Origin: Carya illinoinensis
Taxonomy: Eukaryota > Streptophyta > Magnoliopsida > Fagales > Juglandaceae
Direction of reading: 5' to 3'
NCBI RefSeq assembly: GCF_018687715.1
Contig: NC_056758.1
Coordinates: forward strand, 20,810,501 to 20,874,500
Length of the DNA stretch: 64,000 nucleotides
Shown here: piece after piece, positions 1 to 11,111 of the stretch
Numbering within the stretch: the first letter of the stretch is position 1
Layout: each line of letters opens with the position of its first letter
Program-made: the position numbers and the translations under genes
Notes under the pieces: model-generated
Told to the model about the DNA's origin: nothing
What the model saw: the letters and a program-made list of their open reading frames with translations, nothing else
The model's database searches: none

Positions 1-197
1 AATTTGAGTACTTTTTCTGTTAATCACTTTGCTTCACTTGAATTTAGATTTAAAATTAATCTTTGTTCTCTATTACTTATTTAATATTTTTTCTTTAGTT
101 TCTTTGTTCCTCTTGCTATTCTTTTAATTTGTCTCCCTGTGGAATCGACACCCCAAAGCTGTGCTACAACTACCGCGTTATTCTTTGGGCGTAATCA
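1..197 (+). repeat. 5' LTR of element A (last 197 bp)
   Basis: These bases match 8645-8841, the end of the 3' LTR, with scattered substitutions. Both copies end in GGGCGTAATCA, giving the canonical CA terminus at 197. The primer site follows within a few bases. Confidence 0.93.
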
Positions 198-202
198 AAT
201 TT

Positions 203-220
203 TGGCGCCGTTGCCGGGGA
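203..220 (+). other. Primer binding site, tRNA-Asp type (element A)
   Basis: TGGCGCCGTTGCCGGGGA lies 5 bp after the LTR end. It is complementary to the 3' end of plant tRNA-Asp, the usual primer of Athila-type elements. Element B has the same site with one change. Confidence 0.85.
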
Positions 221-477
221 GACGGTAGAAGAATTGTGAGATAGTTTTTCTTTTCAACAGTTTGTAAAGGCGGTAATTTCGTTCCCTATTTTAGCTTGCT
301 GCATCTTTTTTTTTTTTTCTTTTTCTTTTTGTAGTTTTTTTTTTAGTGTTGGGTTTTTCTCTACCTTGCATGCACAGGTATAGAGACGCCTTGGGGCGGT
401 TTGCTTGTAGACCTGTGTTAGAGTCAGAGTTTAATTTTTCTGATCATTTGTTTGATAATTCTTCTAATTTTGAGAAA
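221..477 (+). other. Untranslated leader of element A
   Basis: This stretch runs from the primer site to the proposed gag ATG at 478. It contains a T-rich run at about 307-345. A reading frame is open from about 346 but has no early ATG; the first good ATG is followed by the conserved Athila-like gag N-terminus. No other feature is visible. Confidence 0.6.
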
Positions 478-1462
478 ATGAGTGAACATGAAGATCAACC
501 CACTAGGACCCTTCAGGATTACCTCCACCCTACACGCACAGCCACACCATCATGCATCATGTTTCCAGCTAATATTCCGCCAATTGGATTTTAAAACAGG
601 GATGATACAGTTACTCCCTACTTTTCATGGCTTGGAAAATGAAAATCCATATATGCACATTAGGGAGTTTGAGGAAGTAGTTGCGATTTTTTATAGTCAA
701 AATGCAACTGATGACATTGCGAGACTTAAGTTCTTTCCTTTCTCTTTGAAGGATAGAGCTAAGAGTTGGCTATACTCTTTGAGACCACGATCTATTGGGT
801 CATGGAATGAGATGACTCAGGTCTTTTTTAATAAATACTTTCCCCAACATAAGACCAATGCTTTAAAAAGACAAATCTCCACCTTTGTACAAAAGGACAG
901 TGAGACTTTGTATCAGTCTTGGGAGAGATTTAAGGAGCTATTGAGTATGTGTCCTCACCATGGGTATGAGAATTGGCGCTTAGTGAGCTATTTTTATGAG
1001 GGACTTACACCTAGAGAGCGTCAATTTGTGGAGATGATGTGTAATGGTGAGTTCTTACAAAAAGATCCTGATGAAGCCATAGAATACCTCAATGAGCTTG
1101 CTGAAAAAGTTCACACTTGGACTGGACCTAGTGCTACTGAGAGCACAAATAGGTCACGACCTGCAGGAAACCTAAATGGTGGTGGAATTTACCATCTCAG
1201 GGAAGAAGATAACCTAAAAGCTAAGGTTGAGATGCTCACTAGAGAGCTAGAGGCGTTGAAGACTAAGGACTTAAAGCCAACACACGTGGCTAATCATGCA
1301 GAGTCTTTTGGACCATGTTTTGTGTGTGGTGGGGTAGATCACCTTGCCCAAGAGTGTCCCACATTGGCTGAGATGAGAGGAATATATGAGGAACAATGTA
1401 ATGCCTTAGGTATGTACAAGAAGCCTTTTACACATTTCTCTGACACCTATAATCCGGGGTGA
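478..1462 (+). pseudogene. Athila-type gag (capsid and zinc knuckle), frameshifted and stopped
   Basis: Gag forms the virus-like particle and binds the element RNA. The start chosen is ATG 478 (MSEHEDQP), also present in element B at 17854. An extra C near 576, absent from B, shifts the frame, and the rest is read in the frame that continues to 5746. The capsid-like gag domain (WLYSLRPRSIGSW, then WERFKELLSMCPHHG) lies at about 700-1030. A CX2CX4HX4C zinc knuckle is at 1316-1357. The stop TGA at 1460-1462 replaces a TGG Trp codon that is intact in B (NPGWHNHP). Family assignment comes from motif recognition. The copy is non-functional. Confidence 0.88.
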
Positions 1463-2605
1463 CGTAATCACCCCAATTTTAGCTGGAAGTCTGAAAACCA
1501 GCCACCTGCACAACCCCCTAGATCATATCCTACACCATATCATGCACCTTCATCTTCTAGGAGCCCCTTAGAAGATACTTTACATGCTTTTATTGAGGCA
1601 CAAGGTAAGACTAACCAAAAGTTTGAATCTTTGATTATGCAGGTTGTTGAAGAAAATAAGGAGATAAAAAGCCAAGTGTCCAAATTGATGAGCTCCTTGA
1701 GTATGAATAAGCGAGGTAAGTTTCCTTCTCAGGCTCAATCCGTACCCCATGTTCAACACATGGCACAAGAGAATTTGAAGGATGCGAATGCCATTGTGAC
1801 ACGAAGTGGTAAGTCATTACACATCCCAACAATGAACAAATCAGAGGATGTGGAAGAGGATCAAAGCAATAGTGGTGTCGAGCTGCCCAAAGAAGCCGAG
1901 GTAATAAAGAGACCAGTTAAGGTACCATTTCCTCAAGCTTTAAAATTGAATAAGCGAACTTTGGATCCTAACAATGAAATCTTAGAGAATCTCAAGCAGG
2001 TAAAAATTAACCTCCCTCTTTTGCATGTTATTAAACAAGTTCCTACTTACGCAAAAGTTCTTAAAGATTTGTGTACAGTCAAGAGGAAGCACCATGTTAA
2101 GAAGACAGAATTTTTGACAGAGCAAGTTAGTGCTCTAATTGAGCAGTGGATTCCTCCCAAGTACAAGGATCCTGGTTGCCCAACCATTGCATGTAGCATT
2201 GGAAATCATGAGTTTGGGCAAGCTTTGCTAGATTTAGGAGCTAGCGTGAATCTAATGCCATATTCTATTTATTTGCAGTTGGGGTTGGGAGAAAATAAAC
2301 CAACCACTGTGGTATTACAATTGGCTGACCGTTCAGTCAAAGTACACCGGGGTGTGGTAGAGGATGTTCTAATTCAAATTGATAAATTTTATTATCCTGT
2401 TGATTTCCTAATCCTTGACACTAGCTCTGTTGTTGATACTACTTCTAAAATTCTTGTGATTTTAGTTAGGCCTTTCCTTGCCACTGCTAATGCTCTTATT
2501 AATTGCAGGAATGGGCTCATGAAGCTTTCTTTTGGAAACATGACTCTCGAGGTGAATATCTTCCATATTGCAAGACAGCCAGAAGATGATGACGAGAGCC
2601 ACTAG
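1463..2605 (+). pseudogene. Gag tail and aspartic protease region (element A)
   Basis: The polyprotein frame continues without a frameshift from the stop at 1460 to TAG at 2603-2605. The first part is a low-complexity, Pro- and Lys-rich linker after the zinc knuckle. The protease lies at about 2150-2560: LLDLGASVNLMPYS carries the catalytic Asp in a DLGA context, and RPFLATANALI forms the later core strand. The protease would cleave the gag-pol polyprotein. Because it is downstream of two disabling lesions, no product is expected from this copy. The stop at 2603 would be one C-to-T change from CAG, but B does not cover this position, so that ancestral codon is inferred. Confidence 0.82.
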
Positions 2606-3085
2606 ACATACATGATTGACTCACTCATAGAAAAGGGAGTTTCTATAGCTCATGATTTTGACCCCCTTGAGTATTTTGTTGTTAATTCTAAGTTTGATTC
2701 TATCAGTAATCCATCTGATGGAGTTGATATTTGTGCTATCTTTGATAGAACTCAGGATTATGGCACTCAGGCCTGGCAACCGAAATTTGAGGAGTTGCCT
2801 GAGAGAGAGGAAAAGCAAATTCCTTCAAGTGTGGAAGCACCCAAAGTTGAACTGAAACCTCTGCCTAAGGGTTTAAAGCATGTTTTCCTTGGTCCAGGTG
2901 ATACTTTTCCTGTTATTATCTCATCTGAAATGTCTGAGTCTCAAGGTGAGAAATCAATTCGGATCCTAAGTGAGCATAAGTCAGCCTTAGGTTGGAGCAT
3001 TGCTGATATAAAAGGTGTTAGTCCCCTGGTCTGTTCTCATAAAATTAATCTGGAGGAAGGAACTAGCCCTCGTAGAGACCCCTAG
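2606..3085 (+). pseudogene. Protease-RT linker region of element A polyprotein
   Basis: The same frame stays open for about 160 codons and ends at TAG 3083-3085. The segment is acidic and ends in an Athila-like pre-RT motif (HKSALGWSIADIKG, then SHKINLEEG), which normally precedes the RT domain. No catalytic motif is seen. The stop sits in the basic stretch just before the RT start and probably replaces CAG, by comparison with the usual QRR context of this family. Confidence 0.75.
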
Positions 3086-5332
3086 CGTAGGCTTAATCCT
3101 ACTATGAAAGAAGTGGTGAAAAATGAAGTGTTGAAACTATTAGATGCAGGAATCATATATCCTATTGCTGATAGTAAATGGGTAAGTCCTACACAGGTTG
3201 TTCCTAAGAAGTCAAGTGTTACTGTGGTGAAGAATGACCTGGGAGAGCTAGTCCCTACAAAACTTGTGACTGGGTGGTGGATGTGCATTGATTATAGAAA
3301 ATTGAATGCTGCCACCCGGAAAGACCATTTTCCTCTCCCTTTTATTGATCAAATTCTTGAGCGTGTGGCTGGTCATCCTTTCTATTGTTTCTTGGATGGT
3401 TATTCTGGTTATTATCAAATTGAAATTGCATTAGAAGACCAGGATAAAACCACTTTCACTTGTCCTTTCGGTACTTATGCTTTTCATAGAATGCCATTTG
3501 GATTGTGTAATGCACCTGCTACTTTTCAACGTTGCATGATGAGCATTTTTAGTGACATGGTTGAAAATTGCATGGAAGTTTTTATGGATGACTTGACTGT
3601 TTTTGGATCTACTTTTGATGCATGCTTATTGAATTTAGAGAGGGTGTTGACTCGCTGTGAGGAGAAGGAATTGGTTTTGAATTGGGAAAAATGCCACTTT
3701 ATGGTACCTTCAGGTATTGTGTTAGGGCATATTATTTCTTCTAGGGGGATAGAGGTGGATCAATCTAAGATTGAATTAATCTCTAAGTTGCCTACACCTA
3801 GGACAGTAAAGGACGTGAGATTCTTTCTTGGTCATGCGGGCTTTTATAGGAGGTTCATACAGAATTTTTCCACCATATCTAGACCACTATGTGACCTCCT
3901 AGCTAAAGATGCCCCATTTGAGTGGACACAAGATTGTCAAGAGGCCTTTAAAACGCTAATTGGCAAGCTTACCTCAGCACCCATAATGCAGCCACCTGAT
4001 TGGACTTTACCTTTTGAGATTATGTGTGATGCAAGTGATTTTGCTGTAGGTGTTGTACTTGGACAGCAAAGGGAGGGAAAACCTTTTGTCATTTACTATG
4101 CTAGTAGAACTCTAAATAGTGCTCAGATGAATTACTCCGCCACTGAAAAAGAGTTGCTAGTTGTAGTGTTTGCTTTGGATAAGTTTCGTGCTTACGTGAT
4201 TGGTTCTCCTATTATTATTTTTACGGATCATGCAGCCCTTAAGTACCTTCTTACAAAGAAGGATGCTAAGGCACGATTAATACGATGGATTTTACTTTTG
4301 CAGGAATTTGACATCACCATCAAAGACAAGAAAGGAGTGGAGAACATAGTGGCTGACCATCTCTCGAGGCTCACATTTGAGGACACCTCTGACCACCTGC
4401 CAATTAGGGATCATTTTCCCGATGAACATTTACTATCTATTACTTCTCTACCATGGTTTGCTCATATTGTGAATTATTCGGCTGCAGGTGAGATACCGGT
4501 GGATTGGAGTGCTCAGGACAAGAGGAAGTTCATAACTGAGGTACGTAATTTCTATTGGGATGATCATTTTCTTTTCAAACACTGCCCTGACCAAATTTTA
4601 AGGTGTTGCATCCCTGATGAAGAGATTGCTAGCGTCTTGAAATTTTGTCACTCTCAAACTTGTGGGGGCCACTTTTCAATGAAGAAAACCGCTGCAAAAA
4701 TTCTGCAGTGTGGATTTTATTGGCCCACCATATTTAAGGATGCAAACATCTATTGTCGCTCATGTGAAAAGTGTCAAAAGTTAGGAGTTATATCCCGTCG
4801 TAATATGATGCCCTTAAACCCAATTTTAGTGATTGAAATTTTTGATTGTTGGGGCATTGATTTTATGGGACCATTTCCTCCTTCTTTTGGATATCAATAT
4901 ATTATTGTGGCAGTAGATTATGTGTCAAAATGGGTAGAGGCAGCAGCTTGCAGGAGCAATGATAATAGGACGGTAATCAAATTTCTCAAAGAGAATGTGT
5001 TATCTCGATTTGGTACACCACGTGCTATCATTAGTGATCGGGGTACACATTTTTGCAACCGTTCTTTTGAGGCTTTGATGAAAAAATATGGGGTGGTACA
5101 TAAGATCTCTACTGCCTGCCACCCCCAGACAAGTGGACAGGTAGAACTTGCAAACAGGGAAATTAAGCAAATTTTAGAAAAAATGGTCAATCCAGATCGC
5201 AAAGATTGGTCTTTAAGACTAGTTGATGCACTATGGGCCTATCGTACAGCTTTCAAAACTCCCTTAGGTATGTCACCTTATAGGCTTGTTTTTGGGAAGC
5301 CTTGCCACTTACCTGTGGAGCTCGAGCATTGA
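3086..5332 (+). pseudogene. Reverse transcriptase, RNase H and integrase core (element A)
   Basis: This is the longest uninterrupted segment (Met at 3104, 742 codons). [22 protein letters not shown], then [14 protein letters not shown] and the catalytic FMDD near 3580. RNase [15 protein letters not shown] near 4018, [13 protein letters not shown], then [11 protein letters not shown]. Integrase: a His/Cys zinc region ([11 protein letters not shown], then [11 protein letters not shown]) and a D,D,E core in [20 protein letters not shown] and [16 protein letters not shown]. All key residues remain visible. The segment ends at TGA 5330-5332, inside the conserved LEH/AYWAIK stretch, which cuts off the integrase C-terminus. 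It is a pseudogene because of the upstream stops. Confidence 0.9.
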
Positions 5333-5746
5333 GCTTATTGGGCCATCAAGCATTTCAATTTTGATATGGGAGAAGCAGGTAAGCTTAGAAAATTTCAGTT
5401 GATCGAGTTAGAGGAGTTGAGAAATGATGCTTATGAGAGCTCTAGAATCTATAAGGCTAAAATGAAAGCGTTTCATGATAAAAATATTTTGAGAAAAACG
5501 TTTAAGCTTAATGATCGAGTGTTTTTATATGATTCTAGACTGCATAAGCACCCAGGAAAACTTCGGTCTAGGTGGACTGGCCCCTTTTTAGTAAGGAATG
5601 TTTTTGTAAATGGGGCGGTAGAAATAGAAGATCCTAAGGATGGTCGGATCTTTAAAGTAAATGGTCAACGCCTTAAAATATTAATTGATAGGCAAGTTCC
5701 GGAAATGGAAGACATTCCACTTGTGGATCCAGTCTATCAACCTTGA
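5333..5746 (+). pseudogene. Integrase C-terminal domain (element A)
   Basis: The frame resumes after TGA 5330 and runs to a natural-looking stop at 5744-5746. It holds the end of the integrase: AYWAIKHFNFD, then a basic region and an SH3-like C-terminal fold (DRVFLYDSRLHKHPGKL, RWTGPFLV). This part binds DNA non-specifically during integration. No chromodomain follows, which agrees with a non-chromovirus lineage. Confidence 0.8.
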
Positions 5747-6007
5747 CCACACCACCAAGGTATGTGTTTCTTTATTTATTTTGTTTTGCTTTGTTTTGTT
5801 TTTGTTTTTTCTTATTTTCTTTCTTTTCTTTTTTGCTTGCTGTTGTTTTCTTTGTTTTTGATTGTAGGATAGTTTCATTTCGTCATTTCAGATTACCATC
5901 TTTGGTGTTTAGGGAGCTACCCACATCACTCATCAGGTGTATTCTACCATTTTCAGTTACTCCCCATTCAATTTTGATTCTTAAACATTGAGGACAATGT
6001 TTCATTT

Positions 6008-6020
6008 AAGTTGGGGGGTG
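6008..6020 (+). other. Internal polypurine-like tract
   Basis: AAGTTGGGGGGTG is identical to the tract directly before the 3' LTR (7462-7474). It lies about 260 bp after pol. It could be an extra plus-strand priming site or a duplicated remnant. Confidence 0.5.
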
Positions 6021-7439
6021 GTGGTGCAAATTCAGTTTTTAAAATGCTTGTTGGAACTCTGTGGCATATTTTCATGTGTCAATTTTTTTTAATTTGCATC
6101 ACATGTGCATCATTTTCACATGTGTACTCATTCTCATTCATAGCCATCTTCGTGAATTCACCAAACCCACCAGATTATTTTTTGCTGAAACATTCACAGA
6201 ATCCTTAATGCACTTATCCATGTTTTGTGGTAAGATGGTGGTTTGACACATGTAGCTAGAGAACTCTTTTGATTAAGTTTTTATGTGAGTTTGGAGAGGA
6301 TTGAGAGCATACAAATGCAGTAAATTGTGATAAGCGTTCATTGATCTGTTGAATTGGGCACTTCTTTTGAGAATATCATTACATGGTTTGCAGTACAATG
6401 GTGGATATACTTGGGATATGACGAAGGTCAACTTAGGATTAATGTTTGAGCCTTTCAAGCTATCATTTCCATCATAGACCCCTAGTAGCCAACTTTGAGC
6501 CAATAAAACACTTGTAGCTTTTTCTTTTCATATGCCCATATCATCCATGCATCTCCACATTGGAGTATAACTTATACACAGATTTTCTTACCCTTTTTAC
6601 TTCCAAGTGTATACTAGGTGTGGAATTTGTATTTTCTTTCTTTAATTTTATCATTTTCAATTAAAAACAAAAAACAGAGAAGAAGAAGACGACGGAAAAA
6701 AAGAGAAGAGTACAAGTTGCAAAGTGTTCAATTGAGTGAGCTCCAACAAAAAAAAAAAAGAAGTTGGTATAGATGGAAAGAATACAAAAGTGGCATGTGT
6801 TTGTCCATCAAATTGTTGAAAAAAAACAAAGGAAGAAGAAGGAAAAGCATTATTATTTGATGATATGAAAAGTTGGAGAGTATATTAAGTGAGAAGTGTG
6901 GTCTATTGAGATATTTAATATAATTCCATTTGTATGTACTTGGAAGTTTTTGAATCCCTTTCATCCTTTTTTTTCATATAACCCCAAAACCAAGCCACAT
7001 TACAACCTTTTGTGTTGACCATTCTGATCCTAAATAAGCTGTTGAAAAGATTGATGGAAGTCTCATTTGTTAGTGTTCCTATCATAAGATCAATGTTTGC
7101 TTGTTGCTTGTACATAATTGCCTAATTCTCCATGAGAGTGTATATACACCCATTGTCAACTCCATAGAGAGAGCCCTTACACGAAATACTATTATACCCG
7201 TGAGTTATGGAGTTGAACCTTTTGCTTAAGATGTTCTTGATGTTGCATGTGTCAAGGTTAGTGGTACGATGATTATGGCTTGGAGAACACACACACACTC
7301 TGTGGATTACTATAGGTGGATTGATCTTGATGGGTTATTGGATTCCTTAGATTGTTTTGATATGTGAATCTGGAAAGTGTGACTTGATGGCCTTTATGTG
7401 TGATTTTCTTTTGTCTCTTTCGTTGTTTTGACATGAAAA

Positions 7440-7456
7440 TTGCTAGGGACTAGCAA
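7440..7456 (+). other. Small inverted repeat upstream of the polypurine tract
   Basis: TTGCTA - GGGAC - TAGCAA forms a perfect 6-bp stem with a 5-nt loop, 5 bp before the polypurine tract. Its position suggests a role in reverse transcription or RNA structure, but this is inference. Confidence 0.5.
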
Positions 7457-7461
7457 GGAGT

Positions 7462-7474
7462 AAGTTGGGGGGTG
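7462..7474 (+). other. Polypurine tract (element A)
   Basis: AAGTTGGGGGGTG abuts the TG start of the 3' LTR at 7475. It is the expected plus-strand primer site. Confidence 0.8.
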
Positions 7475-8841
7475 TGATGAGTATGCGAAAGTGCACTCTA
7501 TATACCCTATTATTGGACTAAAATACTAAAATGTGAATAGAAATCATAGGAATTAATGTGTATTCTTAAATTGAATTTCTATTTACGTTGGGATACTCCT
7601 AAGCAGTTTTTTTATATCTAATTTCAGAGTTTATAAAAGAGCAAGTCAAGCCCAGCCAAATTCAAAGGAGGACATTCATGGGGTTTGAGAGAAATTTGGA
7701 AGAAAAGAAAAAGAAAAATGTCACAAAATGAAACCACAAGAAGTCCAAGTCCGAAATTCGCTAGGAGATAGTCTGGACATACTTTAGTCTTTTGATAGTG
7801 TCTTTTTACTCATATATCGGATTGATGCGATTCTTGATGCATTGGAAAGCTATCTTAACGGGCTACAACTTTGTCTCTAATAAGGATTTCCAAATTCGAA
7901 CTCCTGAAGGCTGTACGTGGCTGCCAAGATAAGTCTTAAAATTTAGGCGATTTTTTTATGCGGAAATCAAGAGGACATTAGGGTTTCTTTCTTACCCTAT
8001 ATAAGCATATCATTAGCACGAAATGGAGGGGAGGAAGAGGCACAAGAGGCAGATTTGAAGAGAGGAGAAAATTACTTCCATGGCCACCGTTCGCTTCAGT
8101 TTTCTCTAGAGATTTTTGTTATCCATTATATTTATGGGTAACTAAATTCTCAAGTAGGGTTAGGGATGAACTTGCACATTAGATGGTATTTGTAATTTAT
8201 TCTTAATTCATGTATTTGATTTTCAATTGCTAAAACTCTTTTGTTTTATCATTCTCAATTCATCGTTGATGTTTTCTTCTCCGAATAATCATAGAATTTA
8301 TTGTGTTTATGAATTCAGTCATGCTTTTTCTATTGAATGGATTAGTTCTTTGATTATGTTTGGATCAATTATTTATCTATATTGATTTAGTTTTTTGCTG
8401 CAATATCGCTTCCTGAGTATATTGTCGTCATTGGATTTTATCAATAGGGATGGTAATTCACGTTTTTTAAAAGTGGTGAATGTTTTTTTCAAAGGGTTAC
8501 ATTTGATTTAAGTCTGGTTTATAAATCTATACCTTCCGATTGGGAATTGCAGGAATTGAGTTCCTAATTGACTTATCCAATGAATTAAGAATAATTAAAA
8601 TACCAGATTTGTGCAAGCGATTCCCGACGCTCTACTGTTTGTTAAATTTGAGTATTTTTTCTGTTAATCACTTTGCTTCACTTGAATTTACATTTAAAAT
8701 TAATCTTTGTTCTCTATTACTTATTTAATATTTTTTCTTTAGTTTCTTTGATCCTCTTGCTATTCTTTTAATTTGTCTTCTTGTGGAATCGACAACCCAA
8801 AGCTGTGCTACAACTACCGCGTTATTCTTTGGGCGTAATCA
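7475..8841 (+). repeat. 3' LTR of element A (1367 bp)
   Basis: It begins TGATGAGTATGCG directly after the polypurine tract and ends GCGTAATCA. Its last 197 bp match the 5' LTR end at 1-197. The LTR of element B (18137-19501) is its inverted homologue of nearly equal length. It carries the promoter (TATA at 7998) and, by family rule, the polyadenylation signals. No ORF of note. Confidence 0.92.
7998..8005 (+). promoter_or_regulatory. TATA box in LTR of element A
   Basis: TATATAAG lies in the middle of the LTR, as expected for the U3/R boundary. The same motif is kept in element B at 18971-18978 on the minus strand. Confidence 0.6.
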
Positions 8842-10292
8842 AGTGGCAAGGAAAGGCCTATCTAAAATCACAGGAATTTTAGAAGTAGTATCAACAACAG
8901 AGCTAGTGTCAAGGATTAGGAAATCAACAGGATAATAAAATTTATCAATTTGAATTAGAACATCCTCTACCACACCCCGGGGTACTTTGACTGAACGGTC
9001 AGCCAATTGTAATACCACAGTGGTTGGTTTGATTTCTCCCAACCCCAACTGCAAATAAATAGAATATGGCATTAGATTCACGATAGCTCCTAAATCTAGC
9101 ATAGCTTGCCCAAACTCATGATTTCCAATGCTGCATGCAATGGTTGGGCAACCAGGATCCTTGTACTTGGGAGGAATCCGCTACTCAATTAGAGCACTAA
9201 CTTGCTCTGTCAGAAATGATGTCTTTTTAACATGGTGCTTCCTCTTGACTGTACACAAAATCTTTAAGAACTTTTGCGTAAGTAGGAACTTGTTTAATAA
9301 CATGCAAAAGAGGGAGGTTAATTTTTACCTGCTTGAGATTCTCCAAGATTTCATTGTTAGGATCCAAAGTTCGCTTATTCAGTTTTAAAGCTTTAGGAAA
9401 TGGTACCTTAACTGGGCTCTTTATTACCTCGGCTTCTTTGGGCAGCTCGGCACCACTATTGCTTTGATCCTCTTCCACATCCTCTGATTTGTTCGTTGTT
9501 GGGATGTGTAATGACTTACCACTTCGTGTTACAATGGCATTCGTATCCTTCAAATTCTCTTGTGACATGTGTTGACCATGGGGTACGGATTGAACTTGAG
9601 AAGGAAACTTACTTCGCTCATTCATACTCAAGGAGCTCATCAATTTGGACACTTGGCTTTTTATCTCCTTATTTTCTTCAACAACCTGCGTAATCAAAGA
9701 TTCAAACTTTTGGTTAGTCTTACCTTGTGCCTCAATAAAAGCATGTAAAGTATCTTCTAAGGGGCTCCTAGAAGATGAAGGTGCATGATATGGTATAGGA
9801 TATGATCTAGGGGGTTGTGCAGGCGGCTGGTTTTCAGACTTCCAGCTAAAATTGGGGTGGTTATGCCACCCCGGATTATAGGTGTCAGAGAAATGTGTAA
9901 AAGGCTTCTTGTACATACCTAAGGCATTACATTGTTCCTCATACATTCCTCTCATCTCAGCCAATGTGGGACACTCTTGGGCAAGGTGATCTACCCCACC
10001 ACACACAAAACATGGTCCAAAAGACTCTGCATGATTAGCCACGTGTGTTGGCTTTAAGTCCTTAGTCTTCAACGCCTCTAGCTCTCTAGTGAGCATCTCA
10101 ACCTTAGCTTTTAGGTTATCTTCTTCCTTGAGATGGTAAATTCCACCACCATTTAGGTTTCCTGCAGGTCGTGACCTATTTGTGCTCTCAGTAGCACTAG
10201 GTCCAGTCCAAGTGTGAGCTTTTTCAGCAAGCTCATTGAGGTATTCTATGGCCTCATCAGGATCTTTCTGTAAGAACTCACCATTACACATC
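8842..10292 (-). pseudogene. Element B gag C-terminal half, linker and protease fragment
   Basis: Starting at the left border of C and reading leftwards, the frame gives gag (EMMCNGEFLQKDPDEAIEY), the zinc knuckle (CFVCGGVDHLAQEC), the linker, and then a frameshift near 9265 compared with A. A protease piece (LDLGAIVNLMPYS to RPFLAT) follows in 9102-8842 and is cut exactly where element A's LTR begins. The Trp codon that is a stop in A is intact here. Bases 10293-10297 (ATCTC) are the left target duplication of C. Not functional. Confidence 0.85.
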
Positions 10293-10297
10293 ATCTC

Positions 10298-11111
10298 TGA
10301 TGTGAATCCCAATAGACTTGCTTTGAGACCCAACAACAATACTGGAAAAATAACCCAAGAAAGCCAAACTCAGGTATATGGATGGAGAATCTAGACCCGA
10401 TGAGAACTCGTTCAAAGAACCTAGATTATATCAAAATCTAGACCCATTGAAGAACCCATCTTAAGAACCTAGATTACAAAGGAAGAACGCCACAAAGGTT
10501 TTGATTTACCCTTGATAAGTTCAGAAGTTCAAGAAGAACAAGAGGAGATAACTCAACTCTCAATGAAAATTTCATATATTCTGCCTCTCAAATGAGGTTA
10601 CAAGTGGTTTAAATAGACAATCCCCAAAAACCCTAAGTAAACAATGCGTCGAGTACTGTAGCGTGAACAGTGCCATACGCCGCGCTACAGTTACTTCTGA
10701 GACCCTAGTAAGACATAAAATTTTAACTTTCCAAATAAACCCTTGGCCAAAAATACAAGGCCTTCCCAAAAATAACCCTAGTCCATTAGAAATATGACAT
10801 ACGTGGGCCAAGCATCCTCAAGCCCACTTCTTCTAAACTAATAATAAAATACCGTTAAACAAATTGAAAGCCTTAACAACAATAGGCCCAATGTCTAAGT
10901 CATGTCTTCCATAGCTTGTATCAAGTGGATCAAAACTGGTTCTTTTTCCTTGAAACCCATCTTGAGTGTTGGGCTCTTCCTAGCTTCATCCCAAGTGGAT
11001 TGCACCAATCCTTGCATTGCTTCCTTGATCTTCTTGGCTCTTGATCTTGTAATTGGCCCATCTGGAATTTGCAAGGGATCTTTAAGGATAGCTCCACCTT
11101 GGTTCCCATCA
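10298..11111 (-). repeat. 3' LTR of CRM-like element C
   Basis: 814 bp. On the plus strand it begins TGATGTGAAT and ends GGTTCCCATCA, so the minus-strand LTR reads TGATGGGAACC to TTCACATCA. Its first 217 bp on the minus strand encode the end of pol (stop at 10895-10897). It contains the ACTGTAGCG/CGCTACAGT-type inverted repeat near 10649-10686, with a change in the flanking bases, and a TTTAAATA TATA-like box near 10606. Confidence 0.9.

Larger units (their letters stand above)
5747..7474 (+). other. Non-coding 3' region of element A (no env-like ORF)
   Basis: About 1.7 kb separate pol from the 3' LTR. Only short frames occur, with no recognisable domain. Many Athila elements carry an env-like ORF here, but I see none. 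The region has a T-rich start (5760-5860), a polypurine-like tract at 6008-6020, an A/G-rich stretch (6660-6850), and the hairpin and polypurine tract next to the LTR. Confidence 0.6.
1..8841 (+). mobile_element. Athila-type Ty3/gypsy LTR retrotransposon A, defective
   Basis: The order is LTR end, tRNA-Asp-like primer site, gag, protease, reverse transcriptase, RNase H, integrase, long non-coding 3' region, polypurine tract, LTR. Integrase lies after RNase H, which is the Ty3/gypsy order. The gag style, the FMDD form of the RT active site and the absence of a chromodomain point to the Athila lineage. The left part of the 5' LTR lies outside the window. The coding part is one frame from about 577 to 5746, broken by four in-frame stops, with one frameshift near 576, so this copy cannot make its own polyprotein. 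It ends at 8841 inside the protease region of the oppositely oriented element B, so it is probably nested in B. Its target duplication cannot be checked because the left flank is missing. Confidence 0.9.

Noticed and set aside
5760..6250. Possible env-like ORF after pol of element A
   Set aside because: Only short frames rich in Phe from T-runs. No signal peptide followed by a long ORF and no conserved domain.
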